27,539 bases of DNA from assembly GCA_964654825.1 (NCBI GenBank), contig CAZZKG010000052.1, positions 1-27,539 on the forward strand, in the 5' to 3' direction. Origin of the DNA: CAZZKG01 sp964654825. GTDB lineage: Bacteria > Gemmatimonadota > CAZMKB01. Position numbers and translations under genes: made by a program. Position 1 is the stretch's first letter, and each line of letters starts with the position of its first letter. The notes under the pieces were generated by a model. The model was not told the origin of the DNA and searched no databases. It saw only the letters and a list, made by a program, of their open reading frames with translations. This document shows positions 1-8,137 of this stretch, one piece after another.

Positions 1-642
1 ATGCTGCGGATGGCGGAAGTAAATGTTGACCGTCTCGTAAAGTTCATAACCAATCTCCTCGACCTCGCCCGCCTCGAATCGGGGAGAGAAAATATCCACA
101 GGAGGGACATGAATCTCGAGCCTGTCATCCACGAGACTGTTCAGAGTTTTCAGATAGAGGCCCGGGAGATCGATGTGAGTCTCGAGGTCGATGTCAGGGC
201 CCCCCTACCGACGCTGTGTGCCGATGAGTACATGATGGAGAGAGTCATCAACAATCTGTTGAGCAATGCACTCCGGTTTGCGAAGAAGAAGGTGACAGTG
301 AGGGCACGAGCACGGGATGAAGAGTACACCCGGGCCATGAGAATCCGGCACACCGGGGAGAACGGTGAAGCTGTCCATCCCCCGGACAGCGATTGTATTC
401 TGGTCAGTGTCATCGATGATGGAGAGGGGATTCCCGAAGAAGAGATCGGGGACCTCTTCAACAAATTTGCTCAGCTCAAGAACATGAATGAGAGTGAAGG
501 CTACAAGGGGACGGGGTTGGGTCTGGCCATCTGCAGAGAGATCGTCAACCAGCACAAGGGAGCGATCTGGGCGGAGAGTGTCCTCGACCGGGGAACCGGG
601 TTTCACTTCATCATCCCACGGAAAAACGGTTCTCCGTCGTAA
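1..642 (+). CDS. Sensor histidine kinase, C-terminal part (5' end outside window)
   Basis: This is the end of a histidine kinase that would phosphorylate a partner response regulator. The first residues visible (VDRLVKFITNLLDLARLESG) match the second helix of a HisKA dimerisation domain, so the phosphorylated histidine and the sensor part lie upstream of the window; the ATG at base 1 is not taken as the real start. The ATP-binding domain is complete: N box NNLLSNALRFA (about residues 85-95), an inserted charged segment (about 103-130), G1 box DDGEGIP, F box FNKFAQ and G2 box GTGLGLAI. There is no transmitter histidine and no receiver domain in the visible part. The gene converges with the response regulator at 716-1108, and I see no clear terminator hairpin in the 73 bases between them. 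Family assignment is secure; the signal and partner are unknown. Confidence 0.93.
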   Translation: MLRMAEVNVDRLVKFITNLLDLARLESGRENIHRRDMNLEPVIHETVQSFQIEAREIDVSLEVDVRAPLPTLCADEYMMERVINNLLSNALRFAKKKVTVRARARDEEYTRAMRIRHTGENGEAVHPPDSDCILVSVIDDGEGIPEEEIGDLFNKFAQLKNMNESEGYKGTGLGLAICREIVNQHKGAIWAESVLDRGTGFHFIIPRKNGSPS

Positions 643-715
643 GTATTCAGTCTGTTTGCGGGGGCAGTTCCACTGTTGAGGGGCTTCTGTGCAAACACGG
701 TTCATACCTGTTCGC

Positions 716-1108
716 TCAGTTGGAGCTGCTCTCTTCCATGCCCTCGATAATGATTCTGGTGAATCGCAGAATCTGATTTATATCTATCGGTTTTTGCAGA
801 ATCTGAAATTTAATACCTTCACTATGTGCTGCTTCCAGACGATCTGCATATTCCTCATGAAATGCAGTGATAATATAAAAGGGGATATCCTTTTCCGTCT
901 CCCACAGTGTTTGCATTGTTTCAACACCATCCGGCCCCGGCATGTTGAGGTCGAGGTAAATCAGATCGTACTTATTGTTCCTGACCATCTCGATTCCCTT
1001 CTCACCTGTTGAGACGGTATCTACAATGTAGTCCGTTGACTCGAGAGCCATTGTAAATGATTTTCTCACAGACTCGTTATCGTCAATAACCAGAATCCGT
1101 TTTGCCAT
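716..1108 (-). CDS. Single-domain (CheY-like) response regulator
   Basis: This 130-residue protein is a stand-alone receiver domain with no output domain. The acidic pair D9/D10 (ILVIDDN), the phospho-acceptor D53 (YLDLNMPGPDG), the switch threonine T81 (IITAF) and the conserved K106 (QKPID) are all present, so it should be phosphorylatable. Its ATG lies inside the end of the upstream kinase gene (26-base overlap, different frame), with a GGAGAG ribosome site in the kinase coding sequence. This implies translational coupling and makes the kinase at 1083-3974 the likely partner. With no DNA-binding domain it probably acts by protein contact or as a phosphorelay intermediate. The extra loop EEYADRLEAAHSEGIK before the lysine is a little longer than in CheY. 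Confidence 0.93.
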   Translation of the reverse strand: MAKRILVIDDNESVRKSFTMALESTDYIVDTVSTGEKGIEMVRNNKYDLIYLDLNMPGPDGVETMQTLWETEKDIPFYIITAFHEEYADRLEAAHSEGIKFQILQKPIDINQILRFTRIIIEGMEESSSN

Positions 1109-3974
1109 TGTCGTCTCTCCTCTCTGAAGGTAACAGCACTTCGAACATGGTCATGAGACCGTGCTCACTTACGTATCTCAGGTCTCCTCCCTGGTCCGTC
1201 ACGATATTGCGGCTGATGGACAGACCGAGGCCTGTCCCTTTACCGACAGGTTTTGTCGTAAAGAAAGGATCAAATATCTGGTTTCTGATCTCATCCTCTA
1301 TTCCGCATCCTGTATCTGTAAACATGAGTTTTACAAAACCATTCTCGCGATTGACACTGACGACAATTTCCTTCTTATCGCTTTCCTGGACTGCATCAAG
1401 GGCATTGGTCATGAGGTTGAGACACACTTCCTGAATTTCACTCGTCTTCATCTGGATTCGAGGAACCTCATCGTCGATGTGCAGTGACACAGAGACCCCC
1501 TCTCTATCGATTCGGTAACGCAGCAGATTGAGAACTCTGTCCAGAATTGTATGGCAGTGTTCTGCTTGTTTTGTTGCTGTCGGATCTTTTTTCGGTGCAA
1601 AGGTGAGGAGGTTCTGGATAATATCCACACAGTGCCTGGTTTCATGTTCGATATCCTCCAGAACCTGGTAGAGTGAGTCGTCCTTCGAAGTGTGCATGAG
1701 GCAATATTGAGAAAAATTGAGAATCCCCATCATCGGGCTGCTCAACTCGTGAGCAACTCCTGCAGCCAGGGTGAATGTGGTCCTCAGTTTTTCCACTTGA
1801 AGGACCTGCTCCTGGGAATCCTTCAACTGCTCATATAATCTCTGCTGTTCTTGCTCGGCCTTTCGCCATTCTGTAATGTCTCTCGAGTATATGGCCGCTC
1901 GCCTGATTACTCCCCCATGATCAGGTAAAGGATAGATGGTATTCGAGAGAATCCTTCCTTCCTGCTCATCCTCGAATCGAACAGGCTTTTTGGAATCAAT
2001 GACTTCCCGGAGCTTTCTCTTCCTGAACTCCGCGACTTCTGCTTCCGAAAGATTATACGCAGAGCTGCCGATCAGGTGTTTTTTCGGCACATTGTGTCGT
2101 TTTTCCATTTCCCGGTTCAGGTCGAGGATCTTACCGTCAGCGTCCAGCAGCATTGTTGCATCGGGTGAAGCATTCAATATGACTCTCGCTTTTTCTTCAC
2201 TCTCACGCAAAGCATCTTCTACCCTGCTCTGCAGTATGACATGAGCAGATGTGTTTGCGAGGTCTTCCAGAAAACCATCCAGACGTTGACTGATCGGGGA
2301 CCTGCTGAAAAGGGCCAGAACACCGATTACTGATCCCGTATCCGAAAGAAGTCTGTAACCGGCGAATGAAACCAATCCGAGCTTTTTGGCCCACTCGTGA
2401 TTGTGGACACGCTCGTCACTGGTGACATCGTTTGTAATAAACTTCGCCTCCTCACCCGCTGCTATCCTCCCTATCTTGTAACATCCGAACGGCACTCGCC
2501 TGTGTACCTCACCATCCTTGTGAATATACCGGCCTGAACTGGCCGCGAGGTGGAGACATTTGTCTCTGTAACGACAGACATGTGGTCCCTCTGTCACCCG
2601 CGCATGAATACAATCTGAATCACAACGGTCCCCGGGTTTGGTGATCCAGATACGAGAGAAGTCGGCATCGAAAATCGAGACGATACTATCGGTGATGAGT
2701 CCAAGTTTTTGTTCGAGATTTTGTTCCCGTAACAGTTGTTCTTTCAGAAGATTGAGTTGTCTGATCCAGTTGTCTACTTTTTTACGGCCGGTGATGTCCG
2801 AGACGATCATTCCCAATCCGTCACCGACTTTAAAGGCTTTCACTGAAAGACGCTTCCTGCCGTAATGAGAATGAGCAGCGACATTATCAGTGGAGTAAGG
2901 TATGCCCGTTTCGACAACTCCATGATAGTGTTCATGCCTCCCCGCTTCGTCAAGGAAAGGGGCGATGTCCCTGATGTTTTTGCCGGTTACACAACCCGTC
3001 ATGGTGTCGGCGGACAGCATATCTAATCCGGCTTTATTGATGTCTGTCAGATTCAAATCTGAATCCCACAGGGTAAAACAGTCGGTTGCGGAATCCATGA
3101 ACAGGCGAAGTTTGTTCTCACTTTCTCTCAACCTGGTTTCTGCCAGCTTCCGCTCTGCGATAATGGAAATCTGATAAAGTGAGAGACCAAGCAGTGGGAT
3201 CAGGTACCCGATCACTTTATAGACATGAGCGATGTCGAAAAACGGGTCATACAGTGATCTGGAAAAGGACATCATGATCTGACCTGTGAAATTTACGCCG
3301 ATGGAGATTGAAATCCACCACACGAGCTTGTCGGGTTTTCTGAGGTATTCCTTCAGAAAAGAGCTGAATGCCACAAGTAAGATGACGGCGGAGATAAAAT
3401 CGATGGGGCGGGGAATCAGGGACTCGGGAAAGACGAATTCAGGTAAATTGATGAAAAAGGCGATTGTCGTCAGTGCAATGGTGCTGATGATGACAACCGA
3501 GGATATCAGTCTGGTTTCGTGTTTGGGATCTGTGCTTTCTGCAAACCATCCGGACATGAGTGGGCTGAGGATGAGCAGAACACCGAAAACAATCCTGCCC
3601 GTGACATAGGTGCCTGGAATGAACTGCTCCAGAGAGGATGTCGGCATGCTGTTCAGAGCGGGAAAAGACAGTAGGCCGTGAACAAGATCCTCGGTTCCGT
3701 TAACGAAGAAGGCAAGACCGATGATGAGATGCATCCGTGTGCCCAGTGCATAGAAACGTATTATCATCGAGAGTCCGGCAATGATACCTATGAGCGCCCC
3801 TAGAGATTCGATGGTTGCGTGAAAATCTGCACTGCTTTCGTAAGAAGAATTGAGAAGTAACGGAAAGGGGGTGGCCAGGAGAATGGTGATCAATGAGCAG
3901 AAGAACAGGGATTTTTTAACGTTCGCCTGGTCTTCGAAAGATGATGTTGGATGGGACAAGCTATGTCTAACCAT
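1083..3974 (-). CDS. Membrane sensor histidine kinase: MASE3-like, PAS, Cys-rich GAF, PAS, HisKA, HATPase
   Basis: This 963-residue sensor kinase starts with about seven hydrophobic helices (residues about 20-275) containing FHATIES and EDLVHG, which resemble the MASE3 sensory membrane domain. A PAS domain follows (about 285-400), then a GAF-like domain (about 430-590), a second PAS (about 595-720), HisKA with the phospho-histidine H742 (GVAHELSSP) and a complete HATPase domain (N box NLMTNALDAV, G1 DTGCGIED, F box FDPFFTTKP, G2 GTGLGLSIS). The GAF domain carries the cysteine pattern C451-x3-C455-x11-C467-x5-C473 plus C498, suggesting a metal, iron-sulfur or redox role (inference). The ATG at 3974 follows an AGGGG ribosome site. 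The response regulator overlaps its 3' end. A sigma-54-like promoter lies about 150 bases upstream. The ligand is unknown. Confidence 0.93.
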   Translation of the reverse strand: MVRHSLSHPTSSFEDQANVKKSLFFCSLITILLATPFPLLLNSSYESSADFHATIESLGALIGIIAGLSMIIRFYALGTRMHLIIGLAFFVNGTEDLVHGLLSFPALNSMPTSSLEQFIPGTYVTGRIVFGVLLILSPLMSGWFAESTDPKHETRLISSVVIISTIALTTIAFFINLPEFVFPESLIPRPIDFISAVILLVAFSSFLKEYLRKPDKLVWWISISIGVNFTGQIMMSFSRSLYDPFFDIAHVYKVIGYLIPLLGLSLYQISIIAERKLAETRLRESENKLRLFMDSATDCFTLWDSDLNLTDINKAGLDMLSADTMTGCVTGKNIRDIAPFLDEAGRHEHYHGVVETGIPYSTDNVAAHSHYGRKRLSVKAFKVGDGLGMIVSDITGRKKVDNWIRQLNLLKEQLLREQNLEQKLGLITDSIVSIFDADFSRIWITKPGDRCDSDCIHARVTEGPHVCRYRDKCLHLAASSGRYIHKDGEVHRRVPFGCYKIGRIAAGEEAKFITNDVTSDERVHNHEWAKKLGLVSFAGYRLLSDTGSVIGVLALFSRSPISQRLDGFLEDLANTSAHVILQSRVEDALRESEEKARVILNASPDATMLLDADGKILDLNREMEKRHNVPKKHLIGSSAYNLSEAEVAEFRKRKLREVIDSKKPVRFEDEQEGRILSNTIYPLPDHGGVIRRAAIYSRDITEWRKAEQEQQRLYEQLKDSQEQVLQVEKLRTTFTLAAGVAHELSSPMMGILNFSQYCLMHTSKDDSLYQVLEDIEHETRHCVDIIQNLLTFAPKKDPTATKQAEHCHTILDRVLNLLRYRIDREGVSVSLHIDDEVPRIQMKTSEIQEVCLNLMTNALDAVQESDKKEIVVSVNRENGFVKLMFTDTGCGIEDEIRNQIFDPFFTTKPVGKGTGLGLSISRNIVTDQGGDLRYVSEHGLMTMFEVLLPSERRDDNGKTDSGY

Positions 3975-4125
3975 CTTGAGCCCCTGTCACCGAACGCGGT
4001 GGTTGTCGATATTATTCTCACAACCTTTTCCGGAGCAGTCCATGTAACTCGTCCTGTCAGCTTTAGTACTGTGGAGGTAATCTTTGAGATCTTGTTGTTG
4101 TGACGGCCACAAACGACTGGGTAGT

Positions 4126-4141
4126 CGCATTTTCTGTGCCA
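4126..4141 (-). promoter_or_regulatory. Candidate sigma-54 (-24/-12) promoter for the MASE3 kinase operon
   Basis: Read on the minus strand the sequence is TGGCACAGAAAATGCG. The -24 element TGGCAC is perfect, the GG-to-GC spacing is exactly 10 bases, and the -12 element is ATGC instead of TTGC. It points toward the kinase start at 3974 and would give a leader of roughly 140 bases. No upstream palindrome matching the one at 10411 was found here. It is weaker than the sites at 10284 and 16033. Confidence 0.45.
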
Positions 4142-4265
4142 GTGTCGCCCACACTTATTTGTACGACCACTTGAAAATAGCCGACTCCCTTGTTGCGGCA
4201 GAACTACCGTATGTGAGGTGGTTGAGTTGGATACCTGATGAGACGGTCTCTCTGCCGGCTGCTCT

Positions 4266-4419
4266 ACCGTCACGATGCGGGTGAGGGATGAAGAGTACGT
4301 CCGGGATGCGATGCCGGGGATGATTGCCGATTCACAGGCTGATCTGGTACGGCAGGAATGAGAGGGGTGAGAGGAGTGATGGCGTCACGTTTACGAAGAA
4401 GATGACAGTGTTCAATTGA
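4266..4419 (+). pseudogene. Short remnants resembling the kinase ATP-binding region, in an otherwise geneless gap
   Basis: The 493-base gap 3975-4467 holds no convincing gene. On the plus strand 4266-4361 reads TVTMRV-RDEEYVRDAM before a stop, close to VTVRARARDEEYTRAM of the kinase at 1-642; the DNA at 4285-4305 differs from 314-334 by two bases. A second scrap at 4384-4419 reads TFTKKMTVFN and resembles the neighbouring kinase stretch RFAKKKVTV. Both fragments match the same small part of the kinase but in the opposite order, so this is at best a scrambled, decayed copy. Chance similarity is possible. The rest of the gap shows only the sigma-54-like site at 4126-4141. Confidence 0.25.
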
Positions 4420-4467
4420 GTGCCCGGTAAAGAGCGCACTTGTTCGGCCGGGAAATGTGCGATACCG

Positions 4468-5499
4468 CTACCCGAAGAAAACGCTAGCGATATCGTACAA
4501 CTCGGCAGGCACCTTCTTGGTCTCACCAATCGCTTCATTGATGTCGATGGGAATAATCTTGGTACCCCTGAGTGCGACCATCTTGCCGAAATCCTTGTTG
4601 TGCACCAGCTCGGCCGCCTTCACACCGAACCGTGTCCCGAGGATTCTGTCGTACGGAGTGGGAGAGCCTCCGCGCTGGACATAACCGAGGATCGTTACCC
4701 GGGTATCCATTCCCATCTTTTCCCGGATCTTCCTCCCGAGGACATGTGCTATCCCGCCGAGCCGGACGTGGCCGAACTGATCTTTTTCATCATCCTGTGT
4801 GACCACCTCTTCCAGACTCTCCGGTTTCGCCCCTTCTGCCACGACAATGATGCTGAAGTTTTTCCCTCTGCTGTGTCTTTTCTTGAGTTTCGCGCAGATG
4901 TCCTCTATCGTGAAGGGGAATTCGGGGATGAGAATATTGTCCGCCCCTCCCGCGATGCCGGCCATAACGGCGATCCAGCCGGTGTGCCTCCCCATTACTT
5001 CGATAAGCATGACCCGGTGATGAGATTCTGCAGTGGTGTGCAGTCGGTCGATTGCTTCCGTGGCGATCGCGACAGCAGTGTGGAATCCAAACGTGAAATC
5101 GGTCCCCGGAATGTCATTGTCTATCGTTTTGGGTACCCCGATGATATTGATACCGGTCTCGACCAGTTTCCCGGCCGCGCCGAGAGTGTCGTCCCCACCG
5201 ATCGCGACGATTACCTGAAGGTCGTATTTATGTATATTATCCTCTATCATCTGCAGATATTCCTGTTTCGCCAGGGGATTGGTTCTCGACGTACCCAGGA
5301 TGGTACCTCCGAGGTGAAGAATACCCGATACCGAGTACATGTTCATCGGTTCGACATTTCCCTCGATCAAACCTTCCCAGCCGTTTTTGATACCCAGGAC
5401 GTTGTAGTTGTAGTGCTCGGTGCTCTTTCTCACCACGCCGCGAATCACGGCGTTGAGCCCCGGGCAGTCTCCACCTCCGGTCAGAATACCTATCCGCAT
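4468..5499 (-). CDS. 6-phosphofructokinase, predicted pyrophosphate-dependent
   Basis: This enzyme phosphorylates fructose 6-phosphate to fructose 1,6-bisphosphate in the cytoplasm. The 343-residue length, N-terminal GILTGGGDCPGLNAVIR, catalytic TIDND with D127, and substrate-binding MGRHTGW (169-175) and GYVQRGGSPT are standard for the PfkA family. Two residues point to the donor: GGDDT at 101-105 has Asp104 where ATP enzymes have Gly, and PKTIDND has Lys124 where the E. coli ATP enzyme has Gly. That pair is the established signature of pyrophosphate-dependent enzymes, which work reversibly, so the gene may serve glycolysis and gluconeogenesis. The ATG at 5499 follows a GGGGG-rich ribosome site. 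It has its own strong promoter (5551-5579), divergent from the alanine dehydrogenase gene. Donor preference is inferred. Confidence 0.95.
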   Translation of the reverse strand: MRIGILTGGGDCPGLNAVIRGVVRKSTEHYNYNVLGIKNGWEGLIEGNVEPMNMYSVSGILHLGGTILGTSRTNPLAKQEYLQMIEDNIHKYDLQVIVAIGGDDTLGAAGKLVETGINIIGVPKTIDNDIPGTDFTFGFHTAVAIATEAIDRLHTTAESHHRVMLIEVMGRHTGWIAVMAGIAGGADNILIPEFPFTIEDICAKLKKRHSRGKNFSIIVVAEGAKPESLEEVVTQDDEKDQFGHVRLGGIAHVLGRKIREKMGMDTRVTILGYVQRGGSPTPYDRILGTRFGVKAAELVHNKDFGKMVALRGTKIIPIDINEAIGETKKVPAELYDIASVFFG

Positions 5500-5550
5500 G
5501 AGTTCCCCCTGGGGATCGTGATTGTTTTCTTCATTTAATTGTTCTTTCTC

Positions 5551-5579
5551 ATAATAAACAGGCTGCTCCGCCCTGTCAA
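5551..5579 (-). promoter_or_regulatory. Sigma-70-type promoter of the phosphofructokinase gene
   Basis: On the minus strand this is TTGACA (5574-5579), a 17-base spacer and TATTAT (5551-5556): a perfect -35, a 5/6 -10 and ideal spacing. Transcription would start near 5544, giving a leader of about 45 bases. Its -35 box lies 2 bases from the -35 box of the divergent promoter at 5582. Confidence 0.75.
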
Positions 5580-5581
5580 TG

Positions 5582-5610
5582 TTGACACCCGGCAGCGGTT
5601 ACAGTAACTT
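5582..5610 (+). promoter_or_regulatory. Sigma-70-type promoter of the alanine dehydrogenase operon
   Basis: TTGACA at 5582-5587 is followed after 17 bases by TAACTT at 5605-5610. The -35 is perfect and the -10 weak (3/6, with the key first, second and last bases). The predicted start near 5617 leaves a leader of about 75 bases. Together with the opposite -35 box it forms the palindrome TGTCAATGTTGACA (5574-5587). Confidence 0.5.
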
Positions 5611-5690
5611 GCACCTGAGGTTGTTAGATGGTGGTTATTACTGATAAATAGAGTGTGAAGCAGGTTTTCGAAAGAGACTGGAGGAATGTG

Positions 5691-6830
5691 ATGGTAATCG
5701 GAGTTCCCAAGGAACTGCCTCTCGCGAGGGGATTCCAGGAGAAGCGGGCCGGGCTTTCTCCGGGAGGCGCTAGAGAACTGACCAGGAGGGGGATTACAGT
5801 ATTCGTCGAAAGCGGTGCCGGCAGCGGTGCCCGGTTCTCTGATGAAGATTACCGCAGTGCGGGTGCCGAGATCGTGTATTCCAGAGACGAGGCATACCAG
5901 AGAGCCGATCTGGTCGTCAAGGTTGAACGACCTCACAAAGATGAGTGGCATCTCATCCGTGATAACCAGATGATACTGGCATTTCTGCATCTCGTCAATG
6001 CCCCGAAAGATTTTTTAGGTATCCTCATCGACAAGAAAGTAACGGCGATCGGGTATGAGATTATTCAGGAAGATGACGGTACCCTGCCGGTCCTCGATCC
6101 AATCAGCCAGATCGCCGGCAAGATGGCTTACCAGGTCGCTGCGCGACTCATGGAGAGCAAGGGTGAGGGCTGCGGCATTCTCATCAGCGGTATCCCGGGG
6201 ATTCCTCCAGCCGATGTGGTGATAATCGGCGGCGGCACTCTCGGGTACCATGCAGCGAGAACATTCCAGAATGTCGGTGCCAGAGTGTTTATCATTGAGA
6301 AGGACCAGAAGAGACTCGAGGAACTCGACCGGATATTCGGTGGCTCTGTTGTCACCGCCTATAGCACTGAAAGATACATCGAGAAAATGGTATCCTTCGC
6401 CGATGTCCTGATCACCGCAGTTCTCACCCCCGGTGCTCCTGCGCCGATGATTGTCACGAGAGAGATGGTGCACAGCATGAAGAGAGGTTCCGTGATCATC
6501 GATTATTCGATCGATCAGGGTGGATGTGTCGAGACCTCCCGCCTCACCCCGGGCGAAGATTTCGTTTTTGTCGTTGACGGGGTAATTCATTACTGCGTTC
6601 CAAACATTTCGAGCAACGTCGCACGGACGGCAACGAGAGCACTCACCCATTCTACCGTTCCTTATCTGATCGACATCGCCACTAATGGCGTGAAATCCGC
6701 CTTTCTCGGGGAGCCGTCACTCATCAGGGGGCTCTACACCTGCAGAGGATATGCGGCCAACCCGAATCTGAGAGACGTTGGTGTCCCGTTCAGCGGGGGA
6801 AGAGAACTCATAGAGGAGCTGGACTCATGA
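5691..6830 (+). CDS. ald: Alanine dehydrogenase family (AlaDh/PNT) oxidoreductase
   Basis: Alanine dehydrogenase interconverts L-alanine and pyruvate plus ammonia with NAD. The 379-residue protein has the family start MVIGVPKE, the Rossmann glycine motif IIGGGTLG (about 178-185) and the segment VDGVIHYCVPN-(I)-SSNVARTATRALT. The residues equivalent to the known substrate and catalytic set appear to be R19, K77 (VKVERP), H100 (AFLHL) and D275 (SIDQGG). The N-terminal substrate loop is about four residues longer than usual. ATG 5691 is preferred over GTG 5655 because GGAGG sits 6 bases before it and the family begins there. It overlaps the next gene by ATGA, so the two are coupled. Another amino-acid dehydrogenase specificity cannot be excluded. 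Confidence 0.9.
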   Translation: MVIGVPKELPLARGFQEKRAGLSPGGARELTRRGITVFVESGAGSGARFSDEDYRSAGAEIVYSRDEAYQRADLVVKVERPHKDEWHLIRDNQMILAFLHLVNAPKDFLGILIDKKVTAIGYEIIQEDDGTLPVLDPISQIAGKMAYQVAARLMESKGEGCGILISGIPGIPPADVVIIGGGTLGYHAARTFQNVGARVFIIEKDQKRLEELDRIFGGSVVTAYSTERYIEKMVSFADVLITAVLTPGAPAPMIVTREMVHSMKRGSVIIDYSIDQGGCVETSRLTPGEDFVFVVDGVIHYCVPNISSNVARTATRALTHSTVPYLIDIATNGVKSAFLGEPSLIRGLYTCRGYAANPNLRDVGVPFSGGRELIEELDS

Positions 6831-8125
6831 TGAGCTGGATCAATGAATACAAAGACAAGCTCGTTTCTCCCGACGAGGCCGTATCAGTGGTCCAGAGTGG
6901 TGACAGGATATTCATCAGCGGGAATGCCGCGACACCCTTTGCATTGCTCCGATCGCTCGCCCTCAGGAAGGACGAACTGAAGGATGTGGAGGTAACCCAC
7001 GTTCTCCTGATAGGTGAAGACCCCCTCTCTGCTACCGACATGGAGGGTCACTTCAGGCACAATTCACTTTTCGTTGGACCCGCAGACAGGAAAGCGGTGA
7101 ACGAAGGGAGGGCGGACTACATCCCGATCTTCCTCTTTCAGATACCCGGTCTTTTCCTGAAGGGTTTGATGCCGCTGGACAAGGCCATTGTTCATCTTTC
7201 TCCACCCGATGACCATGGCTTCATGAGCCTCGGGGTCGAGACGCTTGCCTCGAAAACCGCGGTGGAGACTGCCGGGATGGTCATTGCACAGGTCAATGAC
7301 AGGATGCCGAGGAGTCTTGGTGACTGTTTCATCCACGTTTCCAGAGTGCAAAGAATTGCCGAAGTTTCGGAGGATCTGCCCGAGCTTCAAAAAAAAGAAG
7401 CTACCGAGGTCGAGAAAAAAATCGGAGAAAACGTCGCCGCACTTATCGACGATGGCTCTACACTGCAACTCGGGATCGGGGGTATTCCGGATGCGGTTCT
7501 CGCCTCGCTCGATGGCAAGAGAGACCTCGGGGTTCATTCGGAGATGGTGTCAGACGGTGTCGTCGAAGCCATCGAAAAAGGCATCATAACCGGTGCCAGG
7601 AAGACACTTCATCCAGGCAAGGTCATCGTGACATTTCTCCTCGGTTCGAGAAATCTCTATGACTACGTTCACAACAATCCTGAGTTCGAATGTCATCCCG
7701 TCCATTATACGAACCATCCTTTCGTCATCAGTCAGAACGAGAAAATGGTGGCAATCAACTCGGCGATTGAAGTGGACCTGACCGGGCAGGTATGTTCTGA
7801 TTCCATAGGGCCGAGGATCTACAGCGGGTTCGGCGGACAGGTGGATTTTATCAGGGGGGCCGCTCACGCCGAAAGAGGAAAACCGATCATCGCCATCCCG
7901 GCTACGGCGCGTGGCGGGCAGGAATCAAGGATCGTCCCTTTCCTCAAAAAAGGTGCCGGTGTCGTGACAAGCAGGGGAGACGTACATTACGTGGTTACCG
8001 AGTACGGAGTGGCATATCTCCACGGAAAGAATCTGAAGGAGCGGGCGAAAGCACTCATCGCTATCGCACATCCCGATTTCAAAGACTTCCTCATCAAGGG
8101 GGCGGAGGAGAGGGATCTTCTCTGA
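6827..8125 (+). CDS. Acetyl-CoA hydrolase/transferase family CoA-transferase (4-hydroxybutyrate/butyrate type)
   Basis: This family moves CoA between acetyl-CoA and another carboxylic acid through a glutamyl-CoA intermediate. The 432-residue length fits the 4-hydroxybutyrate or butyryl-CoA:acetate CoA-transferase group. The glycine motif GIGGIPDAV (216-224), the likely catalytic glutamate E239 in HSEMVSDGVVE, the later YSGFGGQVDFIRGA loop and the C-terminal VVTEYGVAYLHGK block are all present. Its start ATG overlaps the stop of the alanine dehydrogenase gene (ATGA at 6827-6830). The pairing suggests amino-acid catabolism ending in acyl-CoA chemistry, perhaps fermentation (inference). The acyl substrate cannot be read from the sequence; plain acetyl-CoA hydrolase is the alternative. 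Confidence 0.9.
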   Translation: MMSWINEYKDKLVSPDEAVSVVQSGDRIFISGNAATPFALLRSLALRKDELKDVEVTHVLLIGEDPLSATDMEGHFRHNSLFVGPADRKAVNEGRADYIPIFLFQIPGLFLKGLMPLDKAIVHLSPPDDHGFMSLGVETLASKTAVETAGMVIAQVNDRMPRSLGDCFIHVSRVQRIAEVSEDLPELQKKEATEVEKKIGENVAALIDDGSTLQLGIGGIPDAVLASLDGKRDLGVHSEMVSDGVVEAIEKGIITGARKTLHPGKVIVTFLLGSRNLYDYVHNNPEFECHPVHYTNHPFVISQNEKMVAINSAIEVDLTGQVCSDSIGPRIYSGFGGQVDFIRGAAHAERGKPIIAIPATARGGQESRIVPFLKKGAGVVTSRGDVHYVVTEYGVAYLHGKNLKERAKALIAIAHPDFKDFLIKGAEERDLL

Positions 8126-8137
8126 GATCTCACGCTC

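Noticed and set aside
4420..5538. 372-codon plus-strand open frame opposite the phosphofructokinase gene
   Set aside because: The minus-strand frame has full family motifs and a good promoter; the plus frame has no recognisable domain and low-complexity composition typical of a shadow frame.
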